Source of the DNA: Bacilli bacterium
GTDB lineage: Bacteria > Bacillota > Bacilli > Tumebacillales > JAQBPP01
Assembly (NCBI GenBank): GCA_028287455.1
Contig: JAQBPP010000105.1
Location: 1-10,933, forward strand
Length of the DNA: 10,933 nt
Direction: 5' to 3'
Positions 1 through 6,672 of this stretch are shown piece by piece (positions within the stretch are counted from its first letter, which is position 1; the number at the start of each line of letters is the position of its first letter). The position numbers and the translations under genes are program-made. The notes below the pieces were generated by a model that was not told the origin of the DNA, did not search any database, and saw nothing but the letters and a program-made list of their open reading frames with translations.

Positions 1-167
1 CATTGGCTACCCAATTGGTGCCTGTGTTAAAATCTTCCTTATTGGATTCTCTGCACAGGGTGTTTATCTTTGGCTTGATTTTTATTCTCCTGGGCACCAT
101 TTTGGCCTTGTTCTTAGGACGAATCAAACTATCCGACCGCAAAGCAGCCCGAGATGCCGCAGTTTAA
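1..167 (+). CDS. C-terminal end of a membrane transporter, probably MFS (partial)
   Basis: The reading frame that starts at base 3 stays open from the window edge to a TAA at 165-167. It encodes the last 54 residues of a protein. A hydrophobic segment (RVFIFGLIFILLGTILALFLG) is followed by a short basic tail (RIKLSDRKAARDAAV). An amphipathic 'LHRVF' stretch leading into a last transmembrane helix and a short charged cytosolic end is typical of drug-exporter MFS proteins of the DHA2 (EmrB/QacA) type. This assignment rests on general character only, because no signature motif lies inside the window. Any polytopic membrane protein could end this way. The partial CDS itself is well supported; the family call is tentative. 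Confidence 0.6.
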   Translation, partial: LATQLVPVLKSSLLDSLHRVFIFGLIFILLGTILALFLGRIKLSDRKAARDAAV

Positions 168-177
168 ATCCAGGAAA

Positions 178-198
178 ACCCTCCCTTATTGGGGGGGT
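178..198 (+). terminator. Terminator-like hairpin after the transporter gene
   Basis: ACCCTCCC (178-185) pairs with GGGGGGGT (191-198) over 8 bp, with one T-G wobble and a 5-nt TTATT loop. It starts 11 bases after the stop codon. The stem is strong, but the downstream tract (CACCATTTTC) is only a weak T-run, so termination efficiency is uncertain. Confidence 0.5.
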
Positions 199-292
199 CA
201 CCATTTTCACCATTCTAGCTGTTCGTTTATCGAACTGATACGCGTTCATTCGGCATCCATAGTTTAGCTATGTTCTATGATAGGACTCAAGT

Positions 293-325
293 GGACACTG
301 ACCAATTGCCAGTGTCCCTTTTGTT
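293..325 (+). terminator. Intrinsic terminator upstream of fabH
   Basis: GGACACTG (293-300) and CAGTGTCC (310-317) form a perfect 8-bp stem with a 9-nt loop. CTTTTGTT follows at 318-325. AAG (289-291) can also pair with CTT (318-320) if T292 is bulged. This is a better intrinsic terminator than the one at 178-198. It lies 126 bases after the transporter stop, so it is either a back-up terminator or the end of an unannotated short transcript. Confidence 0.65.
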
Positions 326-402
326 CTGTAAAGACAAGCGTCACAATTCGGGCACCCATTTGAGCGAATCGTGGTCTGGCTTGGGACCAACGCGCGATAT
401 AA

Positions 403-421
403 ATTAGTACCTGGTATTAAT
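403..421. promoter_or_regulatory. FapR operator upstream of fabH
   Basis: ATTAGTACCTGGTATTAAT is an imperfect palindrome. ATTAGTAC (403-410) and GTATTAAT (414-421) are inverted copies with one mismatch around a CTG centre. It closely fits the FapR box of Bacillus and Staphylococcus (TTAGTACCTxxTACTAA type). FapR represses fatty-acid and phospholipid genes and is released by malonyl-CoA. In B. subtilis both fabH paralogues belong to its regulon. The site covers the -35 region of the predicted promoter, as expected for repression, and the downstream gene is fabH. The site and the target gene independently support each other. The fapR gene itself is not in the window. Confidence 0.85.
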
Positions 422-427
422 AATTGG

Positions 428-436
428 TGGTATACT
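428..436 (+). promoter_or_regulatory. Extended -10 promoter of fabH
   Basis: TGG followed by TATACT (431-436) matches an extended -10 element (TGn plus TATAAT with one change). No good -35 box lies 16-18 bases upstream, which is tolerated by extended -10 promoters. That position is occupied by the FapR operator. Transcription would begin near 443, giving a leader of about 24 bases with the ribosome binding site GGGGGTGG at 453-460. Confidence 0.65.
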
Positions 437-466
437 AGCAGAATACTGAACTGGGGGTGGATCATC

Positions 467-1456
467 ATGCAAAGGTCACATTCGAATGCTAAAATCACTG
501 CAATCGGTACTTATGTGCCGGAACATGTCCTCACTAATTTGGATTTGGAGAAACTGGTGGACACTAACGATGAATGGATTGTAAGTCGAACGGGCATCCG
601 GGAACGACGGATCGCAAGTCCCGAACAATACACGACAGATTTGTGTGTGCGATCTGCCCTGAATTTATCCAGCAGGTATCCGGTGTCACTGGAAGACGTC
701 GATCTGATCCTCGTGGCTACCACAACCCCTGATTATTCATTTCCTAGTACAGCCAGCCAGGTGCAGGCAAGATTAGGGCTCCAAAATGCGGGTGCAATTG
801 ATTTAAATGCCGCTTGTGCAGGTTTTGTGTATGGACTGCAGGTGGCAGATGGATTAATCACCGCAGGGCTCAACCGAAAAATACTCGTGTTTGCTGCTGA
901 AACGTTATCCAAAATCACTGATTACACAGATCGGTCAACCTGCGTTTTGTTTGGCGATGGCGCAGGTTGCGTGCTGGTTGAGTACACGGAACATAATCCG
1001 AGCTTCTTATCTTCTTGCATGGGCTCAAATGGCGCAGGCGGCATCCATTTGTATCGAACAGGATTATCGGATCAGATGAATGGGCAGCAGCTGAGTGGCA
1101 GTGGCTACTTGATGCAGAATGGGCGTGAAGTGTATAAGTGGGCGGTTACATCAGTTCCAACCGGGATGAAACAGCTCTGTGCGAAAAGCAATGTCAGCAT
1201 CAAAGAGGTCGACTGGTTTGTACCGCATAGCGCAAATCTAAGAATGATTGAATCAATTTGTGAAAAAAGCGGTTTTCCACTTAAAAAGACGTTGTGGAGT
1301 TTAGAGCGGTTCGGAAATACATCCTCTGCCTCGATTCCTTTGGCATTGGATCTGGGATTGCAGGAAGGCAAGCTCAAGCCTGGCGACAAAGTCATGTTGT
1401 ATGGGTTTGGTGCCGGTCTTGTGCAAGCAGGTGCCTTGCTGAACTGGACGCTTTAA
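467..1456 (+). CDS. fabH: 3-oxoacyl-ACP synthase III (KAS III), FabHB type
   Basis: Condenses an acyl-CoA primer with malonyl-ACP to start type II fatty-acid synthesis in the cytoplasm; Bacillus enzymes favour branched-chain primers. The protein is 329 aa, normal for the family. The catalytic triad is intact: Cys117 in LNAACAGF, His254 in VPHSANLR, and Asn284 in FGNTSSASI. The N-terminal VDTNDEWIVSRTGIRERR block is also diagnostic. The 'PHSANLRMIESICEK' and 'SKITDYTDR' segments resemble B. subtilis FabHB (YhfB) more than FabHA, whose motif is PHQAN. The frame stays open back to 371, but ATG467 is preferred. It has GGGGGTGG six bases upstream, and the extra 32 codons would translate the operator and promoter. 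A DUF2935 gene follows after 71 bp with no terminator between. Function is secure; the paralogue assignment is from remembered similarity. Confidence 0.95.
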   Translation: MQRSHSNAKITAIGTYVPEHVLTNLDLEKLVDTNDEWIVSRTGIRERRIASPEQYTTDLCVRSALNLSSRYPVSLEDVDLILVATTTPDYSFPSTASQVQARLGLQNAGAIDLNAACAGFVYGLQVADGLITAGLNRKILVFAAETLSKITDYTDRSTCVLFGDGAGCVLVEYTEHNPSFLSSCMGSNGAGGIHLYRTGLSDQMNGQQLSGSGYLMQNGREVYKWAVTSVPTGMKQLCAKSNVSIKEVDWFVPHSANLRMIESICEKSGFPLKKTLWSLERFGNTSSASIPLALDLGLQEGKLKPGDKVMLYGFGAGLVQAGALLNWTL

Positions 1457-1514
1457 ACAAAGAGACTGGGATTAGCCTCCACAGACATAAGCTAGAGTAG
1501 GATCATGTCGGGTC

Positions 1515-1520
1515 GGAGGA
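1515..1520 (+). promoter_or_regulatory. Ribosome binding site of the DUF2935 gene
   Basis: GGAGGA lies 7 bases before ATG1528 and fixes that start. The 71-bp gap after fabH contains no convincing promoter or hairpin, so read-through from fabH is likely. Confidence 0.75.
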
Positions 1521-1527
1521 GAGAGAT

Positions 1528-2316
1528 ATGCCGGGTTCTTTTTCGAAATTATTTGCGCTGGAACATCCCTTTTGGCTGGCAGTGCTAAGAGATCACGCTC
1601 AGTTCATCAGGGATTCATTCGCACCAAAGGAACAAACCTATATTGCACATAGCCAATATTTCCTGGACTCCTACCAGAGATTTCTGCAGGAGCTTCCTGC
1701 ACGCGTTGCGGATCCTGTCCAATCGACCGCCGCTTATCGTGCTGCCACCGTTCAATTGATTCAATGGAAGCAAAATTTACTGGAGGAACAAATGCAAGGC
1801 AAGGTCACGTTGCACCTTCCGCCTACCTTTATCGACCATATGGCAAGGGAGGCAACCGAGTATGTGACGGTCATTGATCGTCTGTCTGCCGGACGTCCCC
1901 TGTCAGGTGCCGCGCTTGCGATTCACTCCCACCTCCTGTGGCTGCCAGATGCTATGGGTCACGCAGGCGGGATCCGCGCCAATCTTGATTTGCAAGAAAT
2001 CAGGGAGTTTGATCGGGCGAATCAATGGGTCAGCCAGTTTCAAACCCTCTATGTGGAGGCATTGGAAATCGCCTCGAAATTCAGAAGAGGCCCCGTGATG
2101 ATCCCCTCTTTTCAACGCTTTACCCGATTGTCCGCAGAGAAGATTACCTTATTTTGGCACTACCTGGTGGAACTGAAAGAATTAGTCGAAGAAGCGGCGA
2201 TTCTCAGCACCCTTCATCCTTTAATGCCTGACCATATGGCGAGGGAATCAGCTTACTATTGTCACAAAATAACGGATCTTTATATAGAAAAAAATGTTGA
2301 TTCCTTACTCACTTGA
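1528..2316 (+). CDS. DUF2935 protein, duplicated helical-bundle metal-binding fold
   Basis: This 262-aa soluble protein belongs to the DUF2935 family of Firmicutes, whose physiological role I do not know. The family fold is a pair of ferritin-like helical bundles with His/Glu metal ligands. The duplication is visible here. HPFWLAVLRDHAQFI (13-27) and PTFIDHMAREATEYV (99-113) mark repeat 1. AIHSHLLWLPDAMGHAGGI (131-149) and PLMPDHMARESAYYC (231-245) mark repeat 2. The shared DHMARE-x-x-x-Y motif supplies His104/Glu108 and His236/Glu240 as likely ligands, with Glu12, His23, His133 and His135 as further candidates. No signal peptide or transmembrane helix is seen. It follows fabH in the same direction and probably shares its FapR-controlled transcript. 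The last codons form one arm of the downstream terminator. Family call is good; function is unknown. Confidence 0.85.
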   Translation: MPGSFSKLFALEHPFWLAVLRDHAQFIRDSFAPKEQTYIAHSQYFLDSYQRFLQELPARVADPVQSTAAYRAATVQLIQWKQNLLEEQMQGKVTLHLPPTFIDHMAREATEYVTVIDRLSAGRPLSGAALAIHSHLLWLPDAMGHAGGIRANLDLQEIREFDRANQWVSQFQTLYVEALEIASKFRRGPVMIPSFQRFTRLSAEKITLFWHYLVELKELVEEAAILSTLHPLMPDHMARESAYYCHKITDLYIEKNVDSLLT

Positions 2317-2352
2317 TTGCAGGCAAAGTCGTTGGCAAGGAATCAACATTTT
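2291..2352. terminator. Bidirectional terminator, perfect 16-bp inverted repeat
   Basis: AAAATGTTGATTCCTT (2291-2306) and AAGGAATCAACATTTT (2337-2352) are perfect inverted copies separated by 30 nt. Reading plus, the stem is followed by CTTCTCTC after a TTTT. Reading minus, it ends in seven T's (the TTTT of the arm plus TTT from 2288-2290). It sits between converging genes, the DUF2935 gene ending at 2316 and the oxidoreductase ending at 2377, so it can stop transcription from both sides. The left arm and part of the loop are inside the DUF2935 coding sequence. Confidence 0.8.
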
Positions 2353-2376
2353 CTTCTCTCGTTCTAATGAAACTGT

Positions 2377-3483
2377 TTAATCATCGACTCGGTCGTTTGG
2401 CAATCCCACCCTCAAAGGTGCAGGACGCTCGCAAGTACTAGTCATTTGATAATGAACGCCTGTTGTTGATGACTCATGAAACGCATGCATCGCTTCCAGA
2501 ACATGGTAAGCTAAACTTCCGTTTGCCCGATGAGCTCTGCCGCTGCGCAGAGCATGAGCCAGATCCGCAACGCCAAGGCCCCGGCTGTTGTCAGTGAAGC
2601 CATGCGTTAAAGGTACCTCAGTCCACTCTTTTTCATCTCTGCGCCTCAAGAATACCTGACCGCCAAATGTATTCGGATCTGGCACCTTCAATGTACCTTC
2701 GCTGCCATAAATCTCAATTCTCGGCAGATCCGCGCCACCGAAAATATCAAAACTAGTAATCATCGTGCCAATGGCCCCACTCTGAAAGTCAAGAATTCCC
2801 GCCACATGCGTGGGAACCTGTACGTCTATGCTCTTCCCTGCCTTGGGCGAACTCGTAATGGTGCGCTGGGGAAAAGTAATACGGGTAGAACCAGTAATAC
2901 GTTTAATAGGACCGATTAACGCAACCAGAGCGGTCAAATAATAGGGACCCATATCGAACATTGGTCCACCACCTGCTTCGTAATAAAACTCTGGATCCGG
3001 ATGCCAGTGTTCATGGCCGCGGCTCATCATAAACGCGGTGGCAGCTACAGGCTCTCCAATTGCACCTTCATCGATTAATTTCCGGCAAGTCTGAATGCCG
3101 CCTCCTAAAAAAGTATCAGGCGCGCTGCCTGCAAAGAGTCCTTTTTCAGCCGCGAGGGACAGGATGGCTTGGCCTTCCTGGATGGTGACTGCCAGCGGTT
3201 TTTCAACGTAAACATGCTTGCCTGCGTTTAGAACTTGCAGGCAAACGTTGGCATGTGCCTTCGGAATGGTTAGATTAATGACAATCTCAATTTCCTGATC
3301 AGCTAGCAGCTCCTCAACTGAACAAGCTTTGGCAATATTGAACTCGGCTGCCTTCGCACGGGCGCGTTCGACGTCCAAATCCGCGCAGGCTGTTACTTCC
3401 AAGATTTCGAACCGTTTTGTAGCATTAAAATATGCACTGCTAATTTTCCCGCAGCCAATGATCCCGACTTTGACCTTGTTCAT
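2377..3483 (-). CDS. Gfo/Idh/MocA-family NAD(P)-dependent oxidoreductase B
   Basis: A 368-aa cytosolic dehydrogenase expected to oxidise or reduce a hydroxyl/keto group on a sugar, cyclitol or glycoside. The N-terminal Rossmann fold carries GIIGCGKIS (7-15) for NAD(P). The family signature EKP is at 94-96 (VEKPLAV). The C-terminal half contains HWHPDPEFYYEAGGGPMFD from about 159 and DMGPYYLTALVALIGP (177-192), typical of a subgroup of this family. The open frame extends to an ATG at 3498, but the ATG at 3483 is preferred: GGGAGAGGA sits 4 bases before it, and the upstream ATG would fall inside that site. It is last in a three-gene operon, 66 bp after the TIM-barrel gene, and ends just before the bidirectional terminator. 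The substrate cannot be read from the sequence. Confidence 0.9.
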   Translation of the reverse strand: MNKVKVGIIGCGKISSAYFNATKRFEILEVTACADLDVERARAKAAEFNIAKACSVEELLADQEIEIVINLTIPKAHANVCLQVLNAGKHVYVEKPLAVTIQEGQAILSLAAEKGLFAGSAPDTFLGGGIQTCRKLIDEGAIGEPVAATAFMMSRGHEHWHPDPEFYYEAGGGPMFDMGPYYLTALVALIGPIKRITGSTRITFPQRTITSSPKAGKSIDVQVPTHVAGILDFQSGAIGTMITSFDIFGGADLPRIEIYGSEGTLKVPDPNTFGGQVFLRRRDEKEWTEVPLTHGFTDNSRGLGVADLAHALRSGRAHRANGSLAYHVLEAMHAFHESSTTGVHYQMTSTCERPAPLRVGLPNDRVDD

Positions 3484-3549
3484 AAAATCCTCTCCCAATG
3501 GTTCAGGTTATGTTTCAAGCGCATTTAATTTAATGGATGTCCTGTTAAG

Positions 3550-4518
3550 TTAAGCCCACCAAATTTCCCCTATTCGCTGCTTGATTAACTGATTCTTCAA
3601 GAAGGCAACAGCTTTTTGGAACCCTTCTTCTACCGACATTAAACTATCTTCGTGTTCGATGCTGATTACTCCGTCATAACCAACTAACTGCAGCGTGCTA
3701 ATGATTTGTCTCCAGGTTTCTTCACCATGGCCATAACCAACAGTACGGAAAATCCAGGAGCGATGCAGCTCATCCCGGTAGCTTTTGGTGTCCAGCACCC
3801 CGTTGATCGGTGTATTTTGCTGATCAATTGCCGTATCTTTGGCATGGAAGTGAAACAACGCACCCGCTTTGGCCAATACCTTGATGCAAGCCACAGGATC
3901 CATATTCTGCCAGAACAGATGACTCGGATCAAAGTTAACTCCAATGCTATCGCCGCACTCTTGCCGCAGCCTGATCGCGGTTTCCGTGTTGTAAACCACA
4001 AACCCTGGGTGTGATTCGATCGCCACACGCACTCCTTGCTGCTGCAGAAACTGGTGTTGTTCACTCCAGTAAGGGATCACTTTTTCTTTCCATTGCCAAT
4101 CGAGCACAGTTAAGAAATCGTCTGGCCATGGACAGGTGATCCAGGACGGATATTTCGAATGCTCCGACTCGCCGGGGCAGCCGGAGAAGGTGATGACTGT
4201 CTCTACTCCAAGCTGATTAGCCAAACGCACCGTATTTTGGAAATCCAGATGATGAGCAGCGGCAATTTCTGCATTTGGGTGCAGCGGGTTGCCGTGACAG
4301 CTGAGCGCGCTGATCGTCAGACCCCGACTTTCGATCGCCTGCTTAAATTGTCTGATTTTATTGTTATCTGCGAGCAGCTCAGCTGGGTTGCAATGTTTGC
4401 TGCCTGGAAATGCGCCTGTGCCAATCTCAACAGCTTCCAGGCCGCTTTGTGCAATATAATCCAATGCCTCTTCAAGCGATTTGTCGCCAAATAGAACTGC
4501 AAATACACCTAATTTCAT
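3550..4518 (-). CDS. Sugar phosphate isomerase/epimerase-like TIM-barrel protein
   Basis: A 322-aa protein of the xylose-isomerase-like TIM-barrel (AP endonuclease 2) superfamily, which includes sugar epimerases, IolE-type dehydratases and keto-sugar eliminases. The metal site is visible: Glu168 in VAIESH, Asp197 and His200 in NFDPSH, His223/His225 in HFHAKD, and Glu288 in SIEHED. The start MKLGVFAVLF is typical. The open frame reaches 4614, but ATG4518 has GGAGGG seven to eight bases upstream, and the extra 32 codons would overlap the preceding gene. It is 43 bp downstream of oxidoreductase A and 66 bp upstream of oxidoreductase B. This placement suggests it acts on the keto product of one of them. 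The exact reaction (epimerisation, isomerisation, dehydration or elimination) is open. Confidence 0.88.
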   Translation of the reverse strand: MKLGVFAVLFGDKSLEEALDYIAQSGLEAVEIGTGAFPGSKHCNPAELLADNNKIRQFKQAIESRGLTISALSCHGNPLHPNAEIAAAHHLDFQNTVRLANQLGVETVITFSGCPGESEHSKYPSWITCPWPDDFLTVLDWQWKEKVIPYWSEQHQFLQQQGVRVAIESHPGFVVYNTETAIRLRQECGDSIGVNFDPSHLFWQNMDPVACIKVLAKAGALFHFHAKDTAIDQQNTPINGVLDTKSYRDELHRSWIFRTVGYGHGEETWRQIISTLQLVGYDGVISIEHEDSLMSVEEGFQKAVAFLKNQLIKQRIGEIWWA

Positions 4519-4561
4519 AATGGTCCCTCCAGAAAATAAATAATTGCAATCCGATTGTACA

Positions 4562-5722
4562 CTAAAGTTCAGGCACGGCAATCCATGCCCGCTGCCGAAT
4601 CGATTGATCCACACAGTCCAGCACCTGTTGACATTTCACCCCGTCTACAAAATTTGGAATCGGTTGCCGTCCCTGCTCAATTGCATTCATCAGTTCCACC
4701 ACTTCATGAATAAACGTGTGCTCATAGCCAATCGTATGACCTGGCGGCCACCAGGCATCCATATAGGCATGCGCCTGATCTGTTGCCAGGACGCGACGGA
4801 ATCCCTGCACATCTTCGTCGTCCGTGCGGAAATAGACCTCCAATTCATTCATGCGCTCAAAGTCGAATCGAACACTTCCGAGGCTCCCGTTCACTTCAAA
4901 TGAATTCGTACAACGATGGCCCGGCGCAAAACGTGTCGACTCAATCGTGCCCAGCGCGCCGTTTTGGAAGCGGGCTAAAAATGCAGTTGCGTCATCCACA
5001 GTCACTGCACCCATTTCTGCGCTGCTGCTGCCCGCCCCGGATAAGCCGGTCATTTCGGTGGCAAGTGGCCGTTCTTTGACGAATGTTTCACTCATGCCGA
5101 TCACCTCAGCAAATTCGCCGACTAAAAATCTGGCCATGTCAATGACGTGCGCTCCTAAATCTCCATGAGATCCGGAGCCGGCAATGTCTTTTTGCAGCCG
5201 CCAGACCAGGGGAAAAGAGGGATCAACGATCCAATCTTGCAGAAATACTCCACGGAAGTGGTAGATGCGTCCTAACCGGCCGCTGGCAATAATCGATTTC
5301 GCAAGCTGCACCGCAGGAGCGAATCGGTAATTAAAGCCCACCATATGTACTACCCCGGCGATTTGCACTGCTGTTAACATCTCTTTTGCATCTGCAAGCG
5401 TTAACGCAAGCGGTTTCTCACAGAATACGTGTTTTCCGCTAGCAGCTGCAGCTAGTACAATCTCTTTATGAGCATTGCTTGGCGCATTGATGTCGATTAC
5501 GTCGATGTCATCACGTTCAATTAACCTGCGCCAATCCGTTTCGGACGAGTTCCAGCCAAACTGATGTCTTGCAGCTTCAAGAGCGTTTGCATCACGGCCG
5601 CAGATCGCCTGTTTCACCGGGCGCGCCACGTTTGGAAAAAACAAAGGCAGATCATGATAAGCATGGCTGTGCGCTTTGCCCATGAATTTGTAGCCGACCA
5701 TCCCGACACGCACTTCTGCCAT
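4562..5722 (-). CDS. Gfo/Idh/MocA-family oxidoreductase A, levoglucosan-dehydrogenase-like
   Basis: A 386-aa NAD(P)-dependent dehydrogenase, first gene of the three-gene operon. The Rossmann loop reads GMVGYKFMGKAHSHAY (7-22). The second glycine of the usual GxGxxG is Lys12. EKP is at 102-104. GFNYRFAPA (129-137) follows. The catalytic region GSGSHGDLGAHVIDMARF (182-199) carries Asp188 and His192, the expected Asp and His of the family. WWPPGHTIGYEHTF (324-337) is a subfamily motif. The arrangement GKAHS..Y, LPLFF, WRLQKDIAGSG, HVIDMAR-LVGEF resembles levoglucosan dehydrogenase (LgdA) as I remember it, an enzyme that oxidises C3 of levoglucosan. Start: AAGGAGGGGAG precedes ATG5722. No convincing promoter or CcpA site was found in the 114 bp upstream. 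Family is secure; the Lgd-like call is inference. Confidence 0.9.
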   Translation of the reverse strand: MAEVRVGMVGYKFMGKAHSHAYHDLPLFFPNVARPVKQAICGRDANALEAARHQFGWNSSETDWRRLIERDDIDVIDINAPSNAHKEIVLAAAASGKHVFCEKPLALTLADAKEMLTAVQIAGVVHMVGFNYRFAPAVQLAKSIIASGRLGRIYHFRGVFLQDWIVDPSFPLVWRLQKDIAGSGSHGDLGAHVIDMARFLVGEFAEVIGMSETFVKERPLATEMTGLSGAGSSSAEMGAVTVDDATAFLARFQNGALGTIESTRFAPGHRCTNSFEVNGSLGSVRFDFERMNELEVYFRTDDEDVQGFRRVLATDQAHAYMDAWWPPGHTIGYEHTFIHEVVELMNAIEQGRQPIPNFVDGVKCQQVLDCVDQSIRQRAWIAVPEL

Positions 5723-5836
5723 ATGTAACTCCCCTCCTTGTCACGTCTTCAATCCTTACATACTACGTAATCCTTAACCTTGTCTCTCATACGTTGCTCA
5801 CAAGTAAAATATGGCTAAAACTGATGATTATTCTTC
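5723..5836 (-). promoter_or_regulatory. Intergenic gap upstream of the oxidoreductase operon
   Basis: This 114-bp gap separates the hydrolase stop from oxidoreductase A. It contains the ribosome binding site AAGGAGGGGAG, but no clear -35/-10 pair, no terminator hairpin and no CcpA box that I could find. The operon may therefore be read through from the hydrolase gene, or it may use a promoter too weak to recognise by eye. Confidence 0.35.
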
Positions 5837-6604
5837 TCACTGAATATAGTTAGAGATTTCCTGGATGACTTCCTGCTCCCATTCAAATTTATTAAACGTA
5901 TGATCTGCTCCGAGAATCAACTTGATTGTGGCTTGGTCCCCATAACATAGTTCGCGGAATTTATCTGCAATCTGGACAGGGACATAACCATCGGCGGTGC
6001 CATGAATGAGCAGTACCGGACCTTGATAGCCTTTGGCCATTTGGAAGATATCAAGCTGCATAAGTTCCATGCCAAACTCCAGCCCGACCAGATTGCCACC
6101 CCGATCCACGGCACGAACAGAAGCAAGATCAGCCGACTTCGCAATGCCCGCCATCTCTTCTTTCACCAGATCACTCATGTTTCCTGCGGGTGCCAACAGA
6201 ATTAATTTGGAGATCTCTTCTTTGCGCTCGCCTGCCACTGCGCTTGCAACCAACCCGCCCATGCTAAAACCAATCAGTGTAATGTGATTCGAATCAATCC
6301 GCGAGTCATTTTGTACAAAATTAAGAATGGCATGTGCTTCGTCGATTTCTTTGGAAAGAGTCATGTCTTCAAATTTGCCATCGCTTTCACCGCTGCCGAG
6401 GAAGTCGAAACGAAAGCTCGCAATGCCAAGATTTGCAAGTGCACGGGAAATCTTGACAAAAATTTGGTGAGCCTCCATTTTTGTGCTGGTGAAGCCGTGA
6501 AACAGGATCGCAGCTGGTAAAGGTCCTGCAGCCTGCCCGTCAGGAAAATGCTGCATCCCCCGCAGCGTCATTCCCCGGTGCACCAAATTGATCGCTTCCT
6601 GCAT
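5837..6604 (-). CDS. Alpha/beta hydrolase, cinnamoyl/feruloyl-esterase-like
   Basis: A 255-aa cytosolic serine hydrolase. The catalytic triad is readable: Ser114 in the nucleophile elbow GFSMGG, Asp205 in HGTADGYVP, and His235 in GADHTFN. The oxyanion region is LFHGFTSTK (34-42). FRFDFLGSGESDGKFEDMT (64-82) matches the block conserved in bacterial cinnamoyl and feruloyl esterases such as Est1E and LJ0536. Such enzymes cleave hydroxycinnamate or other short ester bonds. No signal peptide is seen, so it acts on imported or internal esters. Start: GGAGG nine bases before ATG6604. It lies between pgi and the sugar operon in the same direction, so an accessory role in deacylating glycosides is possible. 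The substrate is not determined by sequence. Confidence 0.88.
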   Translation of the reverse strand: MQEAINLVHRGMTLRGMQHFPDGQAAGPLPAAILFHGFTSTKMEAHQIFVKISRALANLGIASFRFDFLGSGESDGKFEDMTLSKEIDEAHAILNFVQNDSRIDSNHITLIGFSMGGLVASAVAGERKEEISKLILLAPAGNMSDLVKEEMAGIAKSADLASVRAVDRGGNLVGLEFGMELMQLDIFQMAKGYQGPVLLIHGTADGYVPVQIADKFRELCYGDQATIKLILGADHTFNKFEWEQEVIQEISNYIQ

Positions 6605-6627
6605 GACATAAAGCCTCCATCCAAGTA

Positions 6628-6672
6628 GTTTGATTCTCGCTCATTCTACAATAACATAGGGGCATATCGAAG
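6628..6672 (-). promoter_or_regulatory. Possible promoter of the hydrolase gene
   Basis: On the minus strand TTCGAT (about 6670-6665) and TAGAAT (about 6647-6642) are separated by 17 bases, matching sigma-A spacing with a poor -35 and a fair -10. They lie between the two-tier hairpin and the hydrolase start at 6604. The -35 overlaps the hairpin's left arm. The evidence is limited to spacing and partial consensus. Confidence 0.3.

Larger units (their letters stand above)
168..466. other. 299-bp intergenic region between transporter and fabH
   Basis: I see no convincing gene here. Besides the two terminator-like hairpins, the operator and the promoter listed separately, it contains two small perfect stem-loops: GTTCG/CGAAC (221-235) and CATAG/CTATG (258-272), each with a 5-nt loop. 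No T-box or other riboswitch signature was recognised. All four hairpins lie upstream of the likely fabH transcription start, so they would not be in the fabH leader. They could belong to the transporter 3' UTR or to an unrecognised small RNA ending at the second terminator. Confidence 0.5.

Noticed and set aside
371..466. N-terminal 32-residue extension of FabH
   Set aside because: It has no ribosome binding site, it would translate the operator and promoter, and the FabH family begins at about residue 33 of that frame.
168..466. T-box or metabolite riboswitch before fabH
   Set aside because: No T-box consensus or known aptamer core was recognised, and the hairpins lie upstream of the predicted transcription start.
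268..498. Minus-strand 76-codon open frame over the fabH promoter region
   Set aside because: It runs antisense through the terminator, operator and promoter, and the peptide has no recognisable domain. No reliable ribosome binding site was seen.
3684..4064. 126-codon minus-strand frame inside the TIM-barrel gene
   Set aside because: It is a shifted-frame shadow of the metal-binding region of the isomerase-like protein, with no start site of its own.
4519..4614. Longer start for the TIM-barrel protein
   Set aside because: It would overlap the oxidoreductase A coding sequence. GGAGGG just before ATG4518 and the typical MKLGVFAV beginning favour the shorter form.
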